A stretch of 49,089 bases of DNA, taken from the NCBI GenBank assembly GCA_902570265.1, contig CACFXF010000012.1, positions 1 through 49,089 on the forward strand, read 5' to 3'. Shown piece by piece: positions 23,000 to 33,048 of the stretch. The stretch is from an uncultured Alphaproteobacteria bacterium. Lineage in GTDB: Bacteria > Pseudomonadota > Alphaproteobacteria > Rhodobacterales > Rhodobacteraceae. Below the pieces are notes generated by a model. That model was not told where the DNA came from. It ran no database searches and was given only the letters and a program-made list of their open reading frames with translations. The first letter of the stretch is position 1; each line of letters opens with the position of its first letter. The position numbers were made by a program, and so were the translations under genes.

Positions 23000-23517
23000 A
23001 CCAACCAATTGCTGCGTGGCAAGATAATATACTATCTCCTGTAGACAAGTTGGAAGTTCATAAAAGAGGGCTCAAGCATCCAGCAGTATCTGTCTTCTTA
23101 AAAAGAGGAAATGAAATCTTATTACAACAGAGATCTGCTTCCAAATATCATAGCCCTTGTCTTTGGGCTAATACGGTTTGCACTCATCCACATTGGGGTG
23201 AAGATTCTTATAATTGTGCAATAAGACGACTTGAAGAAGAACTTAATATAAAATCTTTAGATCTAAAATTTTGTAAAGAAATAGAATATAAAGCGGATGT
23301 GGGGAATAGCCTCATAGAGCATGAGGTAGTCAGTGTTTTTATTTCTGAAATTCCAAAAAATTTTAATATAATTATGGTTCCAAATCCGCAAGAAGTAATG
23401 TCTACAAAATGGATGACAGTCACATCAGTTTTAGAAGAAATAGATCAATCTCCTAAAATTTTTACAGAATGGTTTAAAATTTACATGAAAGAATATTCTA
23501 TAGATATTCTAGGATAA
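22996..23517 (+). CDS. idi: Isopentenyl-diphosphate delta-isomerase, type 1
   Basis: Interconverts IPP and DMAPP for carotenoid and bacteriochlorophyll tails. 173 residues; NUDIX domain with HKRGLKHPAVSVFL near residue 16, WANTVCTHPHWGED (catalytic Cys and metal His region) near 54-67, and the Nudix-like AIRRLEEELNI near 71-81. The ATG overlaps the bchP stop. Last gene of the plus-strand operon; it converges with dxs 24 bases further on, with no hairpin that I can see. Confidence 0.95.
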   Translation: MNQPIAAWQDNILSPVDKLEVHKRGLKHPAVSVFLKRGNEILLQQRSASKYHSPCLWANTVCTHPHWGEDSYNCAIRRLEEELNIKSLDLKFCKEIEYKADVGNSLIEHEVVSVFISEIPKNFNIIMVPNPQEVMSTKWMTVTSVLEEIDQSPKIFTEWFKIYMKEYSIDILG

Positions 23518-23540
23518 TTAATTATAGTAAGTTCTGATAT

Positions 23541-25463
23541 TTAAGCTGATAAATCATTTTTTTTGAATTTAACTACTGAAACACCCATTAAACTCATCAC
23601 TTTATCTACTACATCCTGCACACCTAAGCCAGCTTCTTTATACATATTTTCAGGTTTGCCTTGATCAATAAATTTATCACACATAAACATTGATCTAAAT
23701 TTTAATTTTCCGTCCAAGTGTCCTGACTCACTTAGCAAATTGGATACATGAGAACCAAAACCACCAATAGCCCCTTCCTCTATTGATATCAAAGCTGAAT
23801 GATTTTTTGCCAAATTAGTAATTAGTTCTTTATCTAGTGGTTTTGCAAATCTCGCATCTGCAATTGTTATATCAATTCCTGATTGTAATAATATTTCGGC
23901 AGCCTCTTTAACTTCCAATAAATGTGACCCAAAATTTAGAATAGCAACACCACTTTTACCTTCTTTTATCATTCGACCTTTTCCTATCTCAAGAGGATTA
24001 CCTTTCTCAGGTAATTCAATACCTACTCCTTCACCTCTTGGATATCTAAATGCAATAGGACCATCGTCATATGATGCTGCAGTTGCAACCATATTCATTA
24101 AATCAAGTTCATCAGCTGCCGCCATAACCACGAAACCAGGTAGATTAGATAAATATGCTATATCATATGAACCAGCATGTGTGGCTCCATCTGCACCAAC
24201 TAGACCTGCCCTATCTATTGCAAATCTTACTGGTAAATTTTGCAATGCTATATCATGCACAATTTGATCATATCCTCGTTGTAAAAAAGTAGAATAAATT
24301 GCACAAAAAGGCTTTAATCCACCAGCAGCCATACCTCCTGCAAAAGTAACTGCATGTTGTTCAGCAATTCCAACGTCAAAGGTTCTTTGGGGATATTCTT
24401 TCTGCATTAAGTTAACTCCAGTACCAGATGGCATAGCAGCGGTAACAGCAACAATACGATGATCTCTAGAAGCTTCACTTACTAAGGCTTTTCCAAATAC
24501 AGAGGTGTATGAAGGAGCATTAGGTTTTGATTTACTTTGCTCCCCAGAACTAATATCAAATTTTGATACCCCATGATATTTATCAGCGGAGCTTTCTGCT
24601 GGATAATAACCTTTTCCTTTTTTTGTTACACAGTGTATTAGAATGGGGCCTTTTGCTCTTGCCTTAACTGCTCTTAACACAGGTAATAGTTGATTCAAAT
24701 CATGACCATCAATTGGACCTAAGTAAGAAAAACCTAATTCTTCAAAAAATGTACCACCAGCAGCAAGGCCTGTGATTATACTTTTTGCACGTCTTGCACC
24801 TTCTTGTAATGGACCAGGTAGATTTTTTGCTAAACCTTCTGCTAATTGTGTAAGACTGTAGAATTCATTATTAGCATATAAACTTGACAAATACTTTGAC
24901 ATTGCACCTGCTGGGGGAGCTATAGACATTTCATTATCATTTAAAATAACAAATAACCTCCTGCCTTCAGATCCTGCGTTATTTAAACCTTCATAAGCCA
25001 TACCAGCACTTATTGACCCATCACCAATAACCGCAATTGAATCCCCTACACTAGAACCAAGATCACGAGCTACTGTAAAACCTAAAGCTGCAGAAATTGA
25101 TGTTGAAGAATGTGCTGCACCAAAAGGGTCGTATTCACTCTCAGTTCTCTTAGTAAAACCTGACAAGCCTTTATCTTGTCTCAATGTCATCATGCCCTTT
25201 CTTCTACCCGTAAGAATTTTATGGGGATAACACTGATGACTAACATCCCAAATCAATTTATCGAAGGGTGTGTTAAATACCGAATGAATCGCTATAGTTA
25301 GTTCTATAACACCAAGACTTGAACCTAGATGACCACCCGTTTTAGAAACAATTGAAATAGTTTCTTGTCTTAATTCACTAGCCAAGTGATTAAGATCATT
25401 ATCTGTTAATTTTCTGAGATCACTTGGAAAATTGACCCTATCCAATATAGCTTGTTTTGACAT
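23541..25463 (-). CDS. dxs: 1-deoxy-D-xylulose-5-phosphate synthase
   Basis: First step of the MEP pathway, from pyruvate and glyceraldehyde 3-phosphate, with thiamine diphosphate. 640 residues, normal. Motifs: [14 protein letters not shown] near 42, the ThDP motif [18 protein letters not shown] near 147-164, and the pyrimidine-domain [19 protein letters not shown] near 413-431. In Rhodobacter a dxs copy follows the puf operon, and here it follows puhA after 60 bases that include a hairpin, so it is probably the 3' end of the same transcript but at lower level. Confidence 0.97.
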   Translation of the reverse strand: MSKQAILDRVNFPSDLRKLTDNDLNHLASELRQETISIVSKTGGHLGSSLGVIELTIAIHSVFNTPFDKLIWDVSHQCYPHKILTGRRKGMMTLRQDKGLSGFTKRTESEYDPFGAAHSSTSISAALGFTVARDLGSSVGDSIAVIGDGSISAGMAYEGLNNAGSEGRRLFVILNDNEMSIAPPAGAMSKYLSSLYANNEFYSLTQLAEGLAKNLPGPLQEGARRAKSIITGLAAGGTFFEELGFSYLGPIDGHDLNQLLPVLRAVKARAKGPILIHCVTKKGKGYYPAESSADKYHGVSKFDISSGEQSKSKPNAPSYTSVFGKALVSEASRDHRIVAVTAAMPSGTGVNLMQKEYPQRTFDVGIAEQHAVTFAGGMAAGGLKPFCAIYSTFLQRGYDQIVHDIALQNLPVRFAIDRAGLVGADGATHAGSYDIAYLSNLPGFVVMAAADELDLMNMVATAASYDDGPIAFRYPRGEGVGIELPEKGNPLEIGKGRMIKEGKSGVAILNFGSHLLEVKEAAEILLQSGIDITIADARFAKPLDKELITNLAKNHSALISIEEGAIGGFGSHVSNLLSESGHLDGKLKFRSMFMCDKFIDQGKPENMYKEAGLGVQDVVDKVMSLMGVSVVKFKKNDLSA

Positions 25464-25478
25464 TTTTCCCCCTTTAAT

Positions 25479-25514
25479 AAATAGCAGGAGTGAAAAAGAT
25501 CTCCCCTGCTATTT
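25479..25514 (-). terminator. Intercistronic hairpin between puhA and dxs
   Basis: Perfect 10-bp inverted repeat (arms 25479-25488 and 25505-25514, AAATAGCAGG type) that can extend by one wobble and one GC pair. In the minus-strand RNA it follows the puhA stop; there is no long U-run, so it may stabilise the upstream mRNA end or attenuate rather than end transcription fully. Confidence 0.55.
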
Positions 25515-25523
25515 TCAAATAAT

Positions 25524-26279
25524 TTATACTGGTGATACTAACCTGTCATAGGATGCATATAATTTACCACCTGTATAATAAGCACTTACTTTTTCTTCCT
25601 CTAACATAGTAACTTCTTTTGGTTTTTTTATAGTTGGGACTTTTTTAAAGTGCTTACCATATAATGAATGAACATCTACGGACTTAGTATTGATTTTAGA
25701 TAATGGCATAGGGAGTAGTCTTTTTGTTCCATCCTTTAACTCAAGTTCTAGATATCTTACCAATTGTTCAGGTACATCAATCCACATATCAGTAACTTTT
25801 CCTACTGTCACTTTATCTGCAGAAACAACATCCATTCCCCTTGGATCTCTACCCGCCGAAACATCATAGCCTTTCAAGCTACTCATAGGCCTTATTTTAG
25901 GATTTCCGTGACCATCTAGCTCAGGAACATCTCTTCTTTCAGCCCAAGCAGCAGCACCCAATCCATCATCCATAGGATCACCTTTAGGGAAAAGAGGAGA
26001 ACCATTTGCAACATTCTTTATTTCAAGATTTAGTTCTCTTGTTTCACCTTTATCATTTGGCACGCTCATTTCCCCACGCCCATGCATAAGCTTGAAAGTT
26101 TTGGGCGAAGGCAAGGGATACATCCCTTGATTATGAGCAGTATTAGATTGCTCATTTTCTAAAGGATATCCCTCTCGCATATTTTCTTTCTGGAGATAAA
26201 TAACTAAGCCAATGAAAAATGCCCAAAAAAGGTAAAGACTTAATTGTGCAATATCAAAATTTGAAAAAAATGGTTCCAT
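25524..26279 (-). CDS. puhA: Photosynthetic reaction centre H subunit
   Basis: 251 residues. N-terminal membrane helix at about 10-30 (AQLSLYLFWAFFIGLVIYL), the charged cytoplasmic start KENMREGYPLE, MYPLPSPKTF near 55, and a PRC-barrel domain with GKVTDMWIDVPEQLVRYLELEL near 160-180, all typical of PuhA, which caps the L/M heterodimer on the cytoplasmic side and controls the QB pocket. Its place is odd: it starts 2 bases after pufM stops, with its Shine-Dalgarno (AGGAGA) inside the pufM 3' end, so the two are coupled. In other known clusters of this layout puhA lies between lhaA and puhB; that slot (7008-7019) is empty here. Confidence 0.96.
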   Translation of the reverse strand: MEPFFSNFDIAQLSLYLFWAFFIGLVIYLQKENMREGYPLENEQSNTAHNQGMYPLPSPKTFKLMHGRGEMSVPNDKGETRELNLEIKNVANGSPLFPKGDPMDDGLGAAAWAERRDVPELDGHGNPKIRPMSSLKGYDVSAGRDPRGMDVVSADKVTVGKVTDMWIDVPEQLVRYLELELKDGTKRLLPMPLSKINTKSVDVHSLYGKHFKKVPTIKKPKEVTMLEEEKVSAYYTGGKLYASYDRLVSPV

Positions 26280-26281
26280 AA

Positions 26282-27244
26282 TTATTCTCCTAATAGTGTA
26301 GATTCTGGTACTGAATATTCTATTTCAGTCGCAAATCCATGCTCTACAGCCCAGTATCTCCAATCATCTACTACTGTACCTGTAAGTAGAATTCCTATGC
26401 CACCTGTTATAGGTACTAATACTGCAAACCACCAAGCCCAGCGGTGAATTCCTTCCATTGATGCATTAAAACCCATTGTCCATCTCCAAAATAGTGCAGC
26501 TCTTTCTGAAGCTGTTCCTCTATCATAAATTTGTTCTAATTCACGATCACCTCCTAATCTAGATGTTGCTAAAATTGTAGCACCGTGCATAGCAAATAAG
26601 AGAGCTGAACCATACAGAAAAACGATACATAAAGCATGAAATGGATTATAAAAAAGATTTCCCCAAGCTACTGATAAGTTATTCGTCCATATCAGATGAG
26701 GAAAAATTCCATATGGAACCATTTCTGACCATGATCCCATAGCAAGTGGTCTAAAAAGTCCAATTACTAAAAACAACCATATTGCTGCTGCAAATGCCCA
26801 ACAAATGTGTTTCCCCATTCCCAATTCATGAGCTCTTAAATAAGACCTTACCCACCAACTTAATACGGATAAAAGCAAGCAGAAACTTGCAATCATGTAT
26901 AACCCGCCATCATTAATAGGTGGAAAAGATAATCCATACTGCTCAGGTGGTGGATTAAGGGATAACCAAAATAATGTTCTTATAAAAAGAGCAAAATCAA
27001 AGTTTACTTGTTGGAGCATTCCAAATCCAACCAGAAAAAACCATACAACACCAAGATATATGGATACAACGCCAAACATTCCCAAATGGATTGGGCCAAG
27101 CTGTGCGTTTCCAATATAACCTAACCAGGTATTATTTCTAGTTGATTTAGTCCTTTCACTTGATAAATTCCCAGCCTCATCCATTCCCATCTCGGGAGGA
27201 CCTTTTACTTGGACTTGTGTAAAAATATTTTGATATTCAGCCAT
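26282..27244 (-). CDS. pufM: Photosynthetic reaction centre M subunit
   Basis: Five-helix membrane subunit binding half of the special pair, the QA site and the non-haem iron. From the second ATG (27244, 6 bases after AGGAGG) 320 residues. Ligands equivalent to the Rhodobacter set are present: His183, His203 (special-pair), His220 and His267 (iron) and Glu235 (iron, [18 protein letters not shown]). PGP-type N-terminus is replaced by [13 protein letters not shown]. The next gene is puhA; there is no pufC or pufX after it. Confidence 0.98.
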   Translation of the reverse strand: MAEYQNIFTQVQVKGPPEMGMDEAGNLSSERTKSTRNNTWLGYIGNAQLGPIHLGMFGVVSIYLGVVWFFLVGFGMLQQVNFDFALFIRTLFWLSLNPPPEQYGLSFPPINDGGLYMIASFCLLLSVLSWWVRSYLRAHELGMGKHICWAFAAAIWLFLVIGLFRPLAMGSWSEMVPYGIFPHLIWTNNLSVAWGNLFYNPFHALCIVFLYGSALLFAMHGATILATSRLGGDRELEQIYDRGTASERAALFWRWTMGFNASMEGIHRWAWWFAVLVPITGGIGILLTGTVVDDWRYWAVEHGFATEIEYSVPESTLLGE

Positions 27245-27254
27245 CATATACCTC

Positions 27255-28145
27255 CTACTGCGTCCATTCGAGACTGTTTATAAAATTCATTGTTTCTTGA
27301 TATTGAGCATCAGAAAAAGTAGTTAACCTTGGCCACCAATTCCACCACTCAACCCAACTAGATCCTTCAGGGAATATCCAAGCTGGACCAGAAATCAATA
27401 TACAAACTGCAGACCAAAATACAGCATTTAATGCCAATAGTAATCCTATTCTATGAATACCTAAAGTTCCTATTGAATAACCAATTAAGTCCCTAAAATA
27501 CGTATCTTCATGATCAGGAGTTTTTGAATCCTGTCCACTCTCTGGATTAGCTGCAGATAAAATTAAACCACCATGCAGTGCAAGTGCTAGTGTAGTTGTA
27601 AAGAAAAATGTTATTGCAATCCAATGTGCTGGATTAAAATGAAAATTAATATAGGCATAACCTGTATAAGATACCCAATCTAAATGAGAAAAAATTCCAT
27701 ATGGAAATGCATGACCCCATGCACCCATTAAAACAGGTCTAATTACAACCAAGGTAGTATATGCAAAAATAGCAAATCCAAAAGCAATAGGTATGTGAAA
27801 TCCAATACCTAACTTTCTACAAATTTCTACTTCTCTCAATAACCATGCTATAAACGCACCATGTGCACAAATAGTAATTATTTGCCATAATCCTCCATCC
27901 CTAAGTGGAGCAAATTGCAAACCATACTCCAATGCTGGTGGATTTATACTTATAAGGAAAGGATTCCAAGTTCCCTGTAATGCGGCTCCCCATAAGATAA
28001 GCAATGTACCTAATGAGGCAAAAAATATGGTCATTAAACCAAAAAAGCCAATATAAAAAGGCCCAACCCAAAAATCGAATAAGTCTCTTCCGATAAGGGT
28101 GCCTCCGGGAACACGATACTTTCTCTCAAAACTGAGTAATGCCAT
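27255..28145 (-). CDS. pufL: Photosynthetic reaction centre L subunit
   Basis: 296 residues, somewhat longer than the typical 275-282 owing to the C-terminus. [14 protein letters not shown] start, and the ligand set His154, His169, His174 (special pair), His191 and His231 (iron), one above the Rhodobacter sphaeroides numbering. [22 protein letters not shown] and [21 protein letters not shown] are essentially invariant. AGGAGG lies 7 bases before the ATG. It is separated from pufA by 118 bases carrying a GC-rich hairpin and runs into pufM after 10 bases. Confidence 0.98.
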   Translation of the reverse strand: MALLSFERKYRVPGGTLIGRDLFDFWVGPFYIGFFGLMTIFFASLGTLLILWGAALQGTWNPFLISINPPALEYGLQFAPLRDGGLWQIITICAHGAFIAWLLREVEICRKLGIGFHIPIAFGFAIFAYTTLVVIRPVLMGAWGHAFPYGIFSHLDWVSYTGYAYINFHFNPAHWIAITFFFTTTLALALHGGLILSAANPESGQDSKTPDHEDTYFRDLIGYSIGTLGIHRIGLLLALNAVFWSAVCILISGPAWIFPEGSSWVEWWNWWPRLTTFSDAQYQETMNFINSLEWTQ

Positions 28146-28208
28146 CTCGCGACCTCCTATTAAAATTCTTCATTTTTTTATTTACATTCAATAGATCTTA
28201 ATATATTT

Positions 28209-28248
28209 GCCGTAGGCGGGTTGTTTGGGGGGGGAGCCCGCCCACGGC
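28209..28248 (-). other. GC-rich pufA-pufL intercistronic hairpin
   Basis: Arms 28209-28220 and 28237-28248 pair over 12 bp (10-11 GC-rich pairs, one G-U) around a 16-base loop containing a run of eight G on the plus strand. It stands out in an otherwise AT-rich window. Hairpins at this site in Rhodobacter protect the upstream pufBA mRNA from 3' decay and set LH1 above reaction-centre level; the same role is inferred here. Confidence 0.8.
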
Positions 28249-28263
28249 CACTTTAAATTGGTT

Positions 28264-28422
28264 TTAGCCTGCTGCCTTCGCTGCTGCCTCAAACCAATTG
28301 AAGTGTTCTGTGCTTAGCAACACTAAATGTATTAACGCTGCTAATAAAAAGAGAAATACGCCTTGAGCCACGAACACTCTACGTGGGTCAAAAATCAGCC
28401 ATATTTTGTAAAATTGACTCAT
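28264..28422 (-). CDS. pufA: LH1 antenna alpha polypeptide
   Basis: Too short for many gene finders: 52 residues from ATG 28422 with AGGAG 6-7 bases upstream. Reads [20 protein letters not shown], then one membrane helix with the bacteriochlorophyll ligand His32 in [11 protein letters not shown], and ends [23 protein letters not shown] is the classic LH1-alpha N-terminus. It lies 11 bases after pufB and before the pufA-pufL hairpin. LH1 alpha and beta rings surround the reaction centre. Confidence 0.97.
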   Translation of the reverse strand: MSQFYKIWLIFDPRRVFVAQGVFLFLLAALIHLVLLSTEHFNWFEAAAKAAG

Positions 28423-28433
28423 TTAATTCTCCT

Positions 28434-28592
28434 TTAACTGAAATAGAACCAAGGACGCCAAATCCATGTTGCAATATGAGCTAAGACACACATAAGTGTG
28501 AATGTCCAAAGACCGCTCATATAAACACTATGAAGTTCCTGTGCTTGATCCTCTGTTAAACCTGATAATGACAGGTCGTTATTTCCAGCCAT
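28434..28592 (-). CDS. pufB: LH1 antenna beta polypeptide
   Basis: 52 residues from ATG 28592, chosen because GGAGG lies 7 bases upstream and because the protein then starts [19 protein letters not shown], as LH1-beta does; the longer open frame (to 28661) has no such signal. His21 and the bacteriochlorophyll ligand His39 ([14 protein letters not shown]) are present, with the C-terminal aromatic WRPWFYFS. First structural gene of pufBALM. Confidence 0.97.
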   Translation of the reverse strand: MAGNNDLSLSGLTEDQAQELHSVYMSGLWTFTLMCVLAHIATWIWRPWFYFS

Positions 28593-28647
28593 GTTTAATC
28601 CTCCGGATTGTTTCGACTGATCCCACGATTGCTCGCAGGCTTGACGT

Positions 28648-28670
28648 TTCTGAACCCTCATGGCTCAGAA
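28648..28670 (-). other. Hairpin in the pufQ-pufB leader
   Basis: Arms 28648-28656 and 28662-28670 form a 9-bp stem (one G-U pair) with a 5-base loop on the minus-strand RNA, about 56 bases before the pufB start and after the pufQ stop. No U-run follows. Probably an mRNA-processing or stabilising structure that defines the pufBA transcript 5' end; this is inference from its position. Confidence 0.6.
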
Positions 28671-28712
28671 CTATCCGGTAGCTAAAGGGCCACCGAATTT
28701 CGTAAACCGCCC

Positions 28713-28949
28713 TCATGCGGTAAATATCATTGGGGTTATTACTTGTGCATGTCCCCATGCCCTTCTAAAAATCCCCTCATTTTTTTTTGCATTAAAATTA
28801 AAAATATTCATAATTAAACAGGTTACCCATGTAAAAGTCGCTAAAGGTATGGAAATCATAAAAATTAGAGCAAAATAAATTCTGTACTCTAACTTAATTG
28901 TCCTTCTGTAATCTGAAACACAAAACTCTTTAACCGTTGACTGCTTCAT
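28713..28949 (-). CDS. pufQ: PufQ, puf operon leader protein
   Basis: 78 residues, close to Rhodobacter PufQ. One membrane helix (YFALIFMISIPLATFTWVTCLIM, about 25-47), then a basic loop, and the conserved C-terminus AWGHAQVITPMIF. PufQ is implicated in bacteriochlorophyll synthesis or handling for complex assembly. It follows bchZ by 26 bases with GGGAGA before the ATG and precedes pufB by about 120 bases, as in Rhodobacter. PufQ is often missed as it is short and variable; the C-terminal ITP.IF motif and position support the call. Confidence 0.85.
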   Translation of the reverse strand: MKQSTVKEFCVSDYRRTIKLEYRIYFALIFMISIPLATFTWVTCLIMNIFNFNAKKNEGIFRRAWGHAQVITPMIFTA

Positions 28950-28975
28950 TTTCTTTCTCCCCTTTTTCCTTGCTA

Positions 28976-30430
28976 TTAAATTCTTTTATTTCTAATTTTC
29001 TTAACTGTTTCTAAAACAACTCTTTCATTACCTTCTGCTAATGCTGATCTTTCTGCCTCGTCTCTAAGATTCTTTGCTGCTGAAATCCTTGTAATTACTG
29101 GATGTTCCTGAACAATCTTATCTAAAAATTCCTGAGCATCTTTATCCCATGGGAAATCTCTTTTTAAATTTGTCGGTGTTGCATCAACTTCATCCATATC
29201 AGAACCAAGTGGTAGAATATGAAAAAGAGAGTCAAAGAGACTATTACAAACTTCTTGCAACAAATAAGTAGCACCAGCAAAACCCATCATCGGAGTCCCA
29301 GTTGATCTTCTAATTGCTGCGCCCGGGAAGCTTGCAGGAATAAAGGAAGTACTAGGTCCAAATCCTTTCTTTAATTCTGCTAAGTACATTTTTTCATTAA
29401 TGGAACCCATTAATACTAACGGCCTTTTTTCCCTTATCAATGACCTTACTTCGTCATTATTTGTTTTTTTCCCTGAAATTCTTGCTACTGCAAAACTACA
29501 GGGTAAACCTAGATCATTTTCAAGAAAATTTCGTATTCCACGGGAATATGTTTCATTAGCTACAATTCCAAAGCTAGCAGTTGCAAAAAAATCTTGAGTA
29601 ACTGATCTCCATAAGTCCCAGACAGGTTTAATTGTAGAATGTTTTTCTTGCTCAATAAATGGTTCAGGATCTAGCTTTAATAATTCTCCTAATTTGCGCA
29701 AAAATTTAGTTGTAGAGTCTATTCCAATCGGGGCTTGAAGATAAGGTTTATCAAGAATTTCTGCTAAACCTCTTCCAAACTCTCTATATAAGACTACATT
29801 TACATCGGCATTTACTAATTTATTGGCATCTGCCAAGTGACTACCGAGGGGGAAAACCATATTTATTTCTGCCCCTATACCTTCTACTAACCTTCTTATC
29901 TCTGCTAAGTCAGATGGCATATTAAATGTTCCGTACATAGGACCTAAAATGTTTACTCTTGGTTTTGCTCCTTCTTCTCGTTTTGCTTCCCTAGGCATTC
30001 TACCTTTAGTTTGTCCAAAGTTAGTAAATATCCATGTCATAGCTCTATCGGCAGACTGCCATTGATCTTCGTCAATGGTGCGGGGTAGAAACCTTTGAAT
30101 GCTTGTTCCCTCTGGTGTTACTCCACCACCAATCATTTCTGCAATTGAACCAGTAACAACTACAGATGGCAACGCGGGATCTAAGGTTTTCCATGCTCGC
30201 TTCATTGAACCTTCGGTACCTTCTCGTCCTAACTCTTCTTCTGCTAATCCAGTTACAACTATTGGTAATTCATGAGGTGGTAATGCATCAGTATAATGCA
30301 AAACAGATGTAACTGGTAAGTTCTCACAACCAACAGGTCCATCAATTACAACTTGAAGACCTTTTACTGCACAAAAGGCATATACAGATCCCCAATATCC
30401 ACCTGCTCTGTCATGATCTTGAATTAGCAT
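28976..30430 (-). CDS. bchZ: Chlorophyllide a reductase subunit Z
   Basis: Nitrogenase-like catalytic subunit, forms YZ with BchY and reduces ring B. 484 residues. Diagnostic start [19 protein letters not shown], then [19 protein letters not shown] with the cluster-ligand Cys35, and [16 protein letters not shown] near 113. Coupled to bchY by a TAATG overlap. Usual bchXYZ order. The C-terminus carries the family's light domain ([16 protein letters not shown]). Confidence 0.97.
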   Translation of the reverse strand: MLIQDHDRAGGYWGSVYAFCAVKGLQVVIDGPVGCENLPVTSVLHYTDALPPHELPIVVTGLAEEELGREGTEGSMKRAWKTLDPALPSVVVTGSIAEMIGGGVTPEGTSIQRFLPRTIDEDQWQSADRAMTWIFTNFGQTKGRMPREAKREEGAKPRVNILGPMYGTFNMPSDLAEIRRLVEGIGAEINMVFPLGSHLADANKLVNADVNVVLYREFGRGLAEILDKPYLQAPIGIDSTTKFLRKLGELLKLDPEPFIEQEKHSTIKPVWDLWRSVTQDFFATASFGIVANETYSRGIRNFLENDLGLPCSFAVARISGKKTNNDEVRSLIREKRPLVLMGSINEKMYLAELKKGFGPSTSFIPASFPGAAIRRSTGTPMMGFAGATYLLQEVCNSLFDSLFHILPLGSDMDEVDATPTNLKRDFPWDKDAQEFLDKIVQEHPVITRISAAKNLRDEAERSALAEGNERVVLETVKKIRNKRI

Positions 30431-32001
30431 TAAATCATCTCCGCTGCTTTTTCAGCTTTTTTTCTTTTTTCTATCTTTTTTAAATTATGCTCTCGAAATT
30501 GAGGCTTTAAATTCGGGCTTTTTTCCCAGATACCTGATGTATCTTCTCTCCCAACTCCAGAAAAAAAGCTTTTCATATCAGCCATTCTTTTTTTATTTTT
30601 CATAGCTGCATTCACTACTTGTGCTAAGCTTCCAGCCCCAGCAACACCCATTAAAGGACGAGCTGAAATTAAATTTGTAAAATATAAAGATGGAATTCCA
30701 AGTTCTTTACCTTTTTGGACTACGGGCGTGGTACCAATTGCAAGAGCTGGCTTGATTGCTTCGACAGCAGCACAATCATCTTCCAAACTCGCTCTGAATT
30801 TAACCATTGCTCCCTTTGACTCCAACCATTGTTTATCTTTTTCTGACCATTTAGTCTTAGGACACGCAGTTCCAACATAAGGTATTTTTGCCCCACTTTC
30901 TATTAACAGACGAGCAACAAGTAGCTCAGATCCCTCATAACCAGATAGTGTTATTGTTCCTTTAATCTTATGTAATTTTAAACCCTCATTTATCTTCGGA
31001 AGAATTTCATTTTTACATTTTGAAATTATACCTCTTTTAATATTAAAAATTTCACCCACTGATTGAATCCAATCCTCAGTTCCTTCACTTCCAACTGGAG
31101 CTGATCCTAAAATTGGTCTACCAGCCTCTTCAAATTCTCTTATTGAAGCAGTATAAAACGGGTGAATAGCTGAAACTAATGAGCAGTCTAAGGCACCATA
31201 TAATTCTCTCCATTCACGACAAGGAACCACAGGCCCTGCAGCTAGTCCTAAATGAGATAATATCCCACCTATTCCAATAGGATCTGCTGGAAACATTTCC
31301 CCTAGCAAAGCTACAGTTGGTCTATCCGATTTACCTGATAGTGGTGTTGATACTGGGCCTTTCTCTGCTTCTTTCCTAGCATAATTAAGCATGGCACCTG
31401 CAAGAACATCTTTAGCCTCTGCGTGAGTTGGAACTCCAAAACCAGGAACATCAATACCAATAATTCTTACACCATTAATTTCGTTTGGCAGCAATCTTAA
31501 TGGTACACCTGATGCGGTAGGGACACATAAATTTGTAACTATAATAGCATCATACTTTGAAGGATCAGCAGTTTTATGTACCGAATCTCTTATATCTTCA
31601 AATAATTTCCCAGACACAAGTGTTTCTGAACTAAAAGGAACATAACCAACAGATCTTCTAGCACCATAAAAGTGAGAAACAAATGTTAATCCATAAACAC
31701 AACATGCAGAGCCAGATAAAATTGTAGCAACTCTTCTCATTCTAAGACCAACTCGCAAAGATCCAAAAGCAGGACACATACTTTGAGGTTTATCATGTGG
31801 CCCCAGCGGGTAATCTTTTTTAAATTTATCTAAAAGCTTATTATTACCATTCATAGACTTTATAGATTTTTCTTTATTGAGCTTTGAATGACATCCAGAA
31901 ATCTCAAGCTCAGAAGATTTTGGTAAATTCTCCATTTGATCTTGACTAGCCTCTGTCAACTTGACCTCACTCGTTTGATCATATTTGATCTCTGTACTCA
32001 T
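30430..32001 (-). CDS. bchY: Chlorophyllide a reductase subunit Y
   Basis: Partner of BchZ, 523 residues, with a family-variable 50-residue N-terminal extension rich in Ser, Lys and Glu. Conserved [49 protein letters not shown] near 77-125 holds the cluster cysteines. Gene follows bchX after 21 bases. Confidence 0.97.
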   Translation of the reverse strand: MSTEIKYDQTSEVKLTEASQDQMENLPKSSELEISGCHSKLNKEKSIKSMNGNNKLLDKFKKDYPLGPHDKPQSMCPAFGSLRVGLRMRRVATILSGSACCVYGLTFVSHFYGARRSVGYVPFSSETLVSGKLFEDIRDSVHKTADPSKYDAIIVTNLCVPTASGVPLRLLPNEINGVRIIGIDVPGFGVPTHAEAKDVLAGAMLNYARKEAEKGPVSTPLSGKSDRPTVALLGEMFPADPIGIGGILSHLGLAAGPVVPCREWRELYGALDCSLVSAIHPFYTASIREFEEAGRPILGSAPVGSEGTEDWIQSVGEIFNIKRGIISKCKNEILPKINEGLKLHKIKGTITLSGYEGSELLVARLLIESGAKIPYVGTACPKTKWSEKDKQWLESKGAMVKFRASLEDDCAAVEAIKPALAIGTTPVVQKGKELGIPSLYFTNLISARPLMGVAGAGSLAQVVNAAMKNKKRMADMKSFFSGVGREDTSGIWEKSPNLKPQFREHNLKKIEKRKKAEKAAEMI

Positions 32002-32022
32002 TTATTAGACCTATTTTTTGTA

Positions 32023-33048
32023 TCAAACCTTGTCATATATAACTTCCAACGATTTCTTCGGCTTTGAAAACTTTCCACGCATATCTGCATCTGTTGCTGG
32101 CACCAACGTAAAACCAGCTCCTGTTTGACCACCATCAAATAATCCTAAAAGCTCGTCTTGGTTTAAAGTTGTAGGTCTTACAGGGGGAGCTCCAGCTACA
32201 TTTGTAGCCAATGTTTCAAAAAGATTTCCCCACTGACTTTGCTTTGTACCAATTATCTGATACATAGCTGATTTCCTTCTTATATCATCATCTGCAGGTA
32301 TAGTACTAAGAACCGGGATCCCAACTTTTTCTGCAAATTTCTTTGCCTCTCCAGTTCCATCATCCCTATTGATAACAATACCAGCTACTCCAACACTTCC
32401 ACCTAATTTTCGAAAATATTCAACTGCTGAACATACATTATTTGCGACATATAAAGACTGTAAATCATTAGATCCGACAACAATTACCTTTTGGGCCATA
32501 TCCCTTGCTATTGGTAAACCAAAACCTCCACAAACAACATCGCCTAAGAAATCAAGTAATACATAATCAAAATCCCAGTCATGGAAACCTAGTTTTTCAA
32601 GTAATTCAAAACCATGAATAATGCCACGTCCACCGCACCCTCTTCCAACTTCTGGACCACCTAATTCCATAGCAAAAACACCGTTTCTCTTGAAACAAAC
32701 ATCGCCAATAGCGACCTCTTCGCCAGAAAGTTTCTTTTTTGTAGATGTCTCTATAATTGTGGGACATGCTTTACCTTCAAACAATAGGGATGTGGTGTCT
32801 GATTTAGGGTCACAACCTATTAACAGAACACGCTTACCTTGCTCGGCCATCATACAACTTAAATTTGCTAAGGTGAAAGATTTTCCAATCCCACCTTTAC
32901 CATATATTGCTATTATTTGACATTTTTTCTTAGGTTCATTCAAATGCAGACCATCTATTGGTTCCTTGGCTTCCGTTTTTAACCTATTATGGTGGTCTTC
33001 TAGAGCCTTACTGGCATTCCCCTTAACATTTATTGTTTCTATAGTCAT
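32023..33048 (-). CDS. bchX: Chlorophyllide a reductase iron protein X
   Basis: Nitrogenase Fe-protein homologue that feeds BchYZ. The frame is open from 33084, but ATG 33048 (MTIETINV) overlaps the bchC stop as ATGA and gives 341 residues. P-loop GKGGIGKS at 50-57, cluster ligands Cys138 (GRGCGGRG) and Cys173 (VVCGGFGLPI). The C-terminal extension ends SLEVIYDKV. Same fold as bchL, but the X-type insert EGKACPTIIETS and GRGCGGRGII distinguish it. Confidence 0.97.
   Translation of the reverse strand: MTIETINVKGNASKALEDHHNRLKTEAKEPIDGLHLNEPKKKCQIIAIYGKGGIGKSFTLANLSCMMAEQGKRVLLIGCDPKSDTTSLLFEGKACPTIIETSTKKKLSGEEVAIGDVCFKRNGVFAMELGGPEVGRGCGGRGIIHGFELLEKLGFHDWDFDYVLLDFLGDVVCGGFGLPIARDMAQKVIVVGSNDLQSLYVANNVCSAVEYFRKLGGSVGVAGIVINRDDGTGEAKKFAEKVGIPVLSTIPADDDIRRKSAMYQIIGTKQSQWGNLFETLATNVAGAPPVRPTTLNQDELLGLFDGGQTGAGFTLVPATDADMRGKFSKPKKSLEVIYDKV

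Noticed and set aside
28593-28661. N-terminal extension of PufB to 28661
   Set aside because: LH1-beta starts at MAGNN with GGAGG in front; the extension covers the leader hairpin and has no family likeness.
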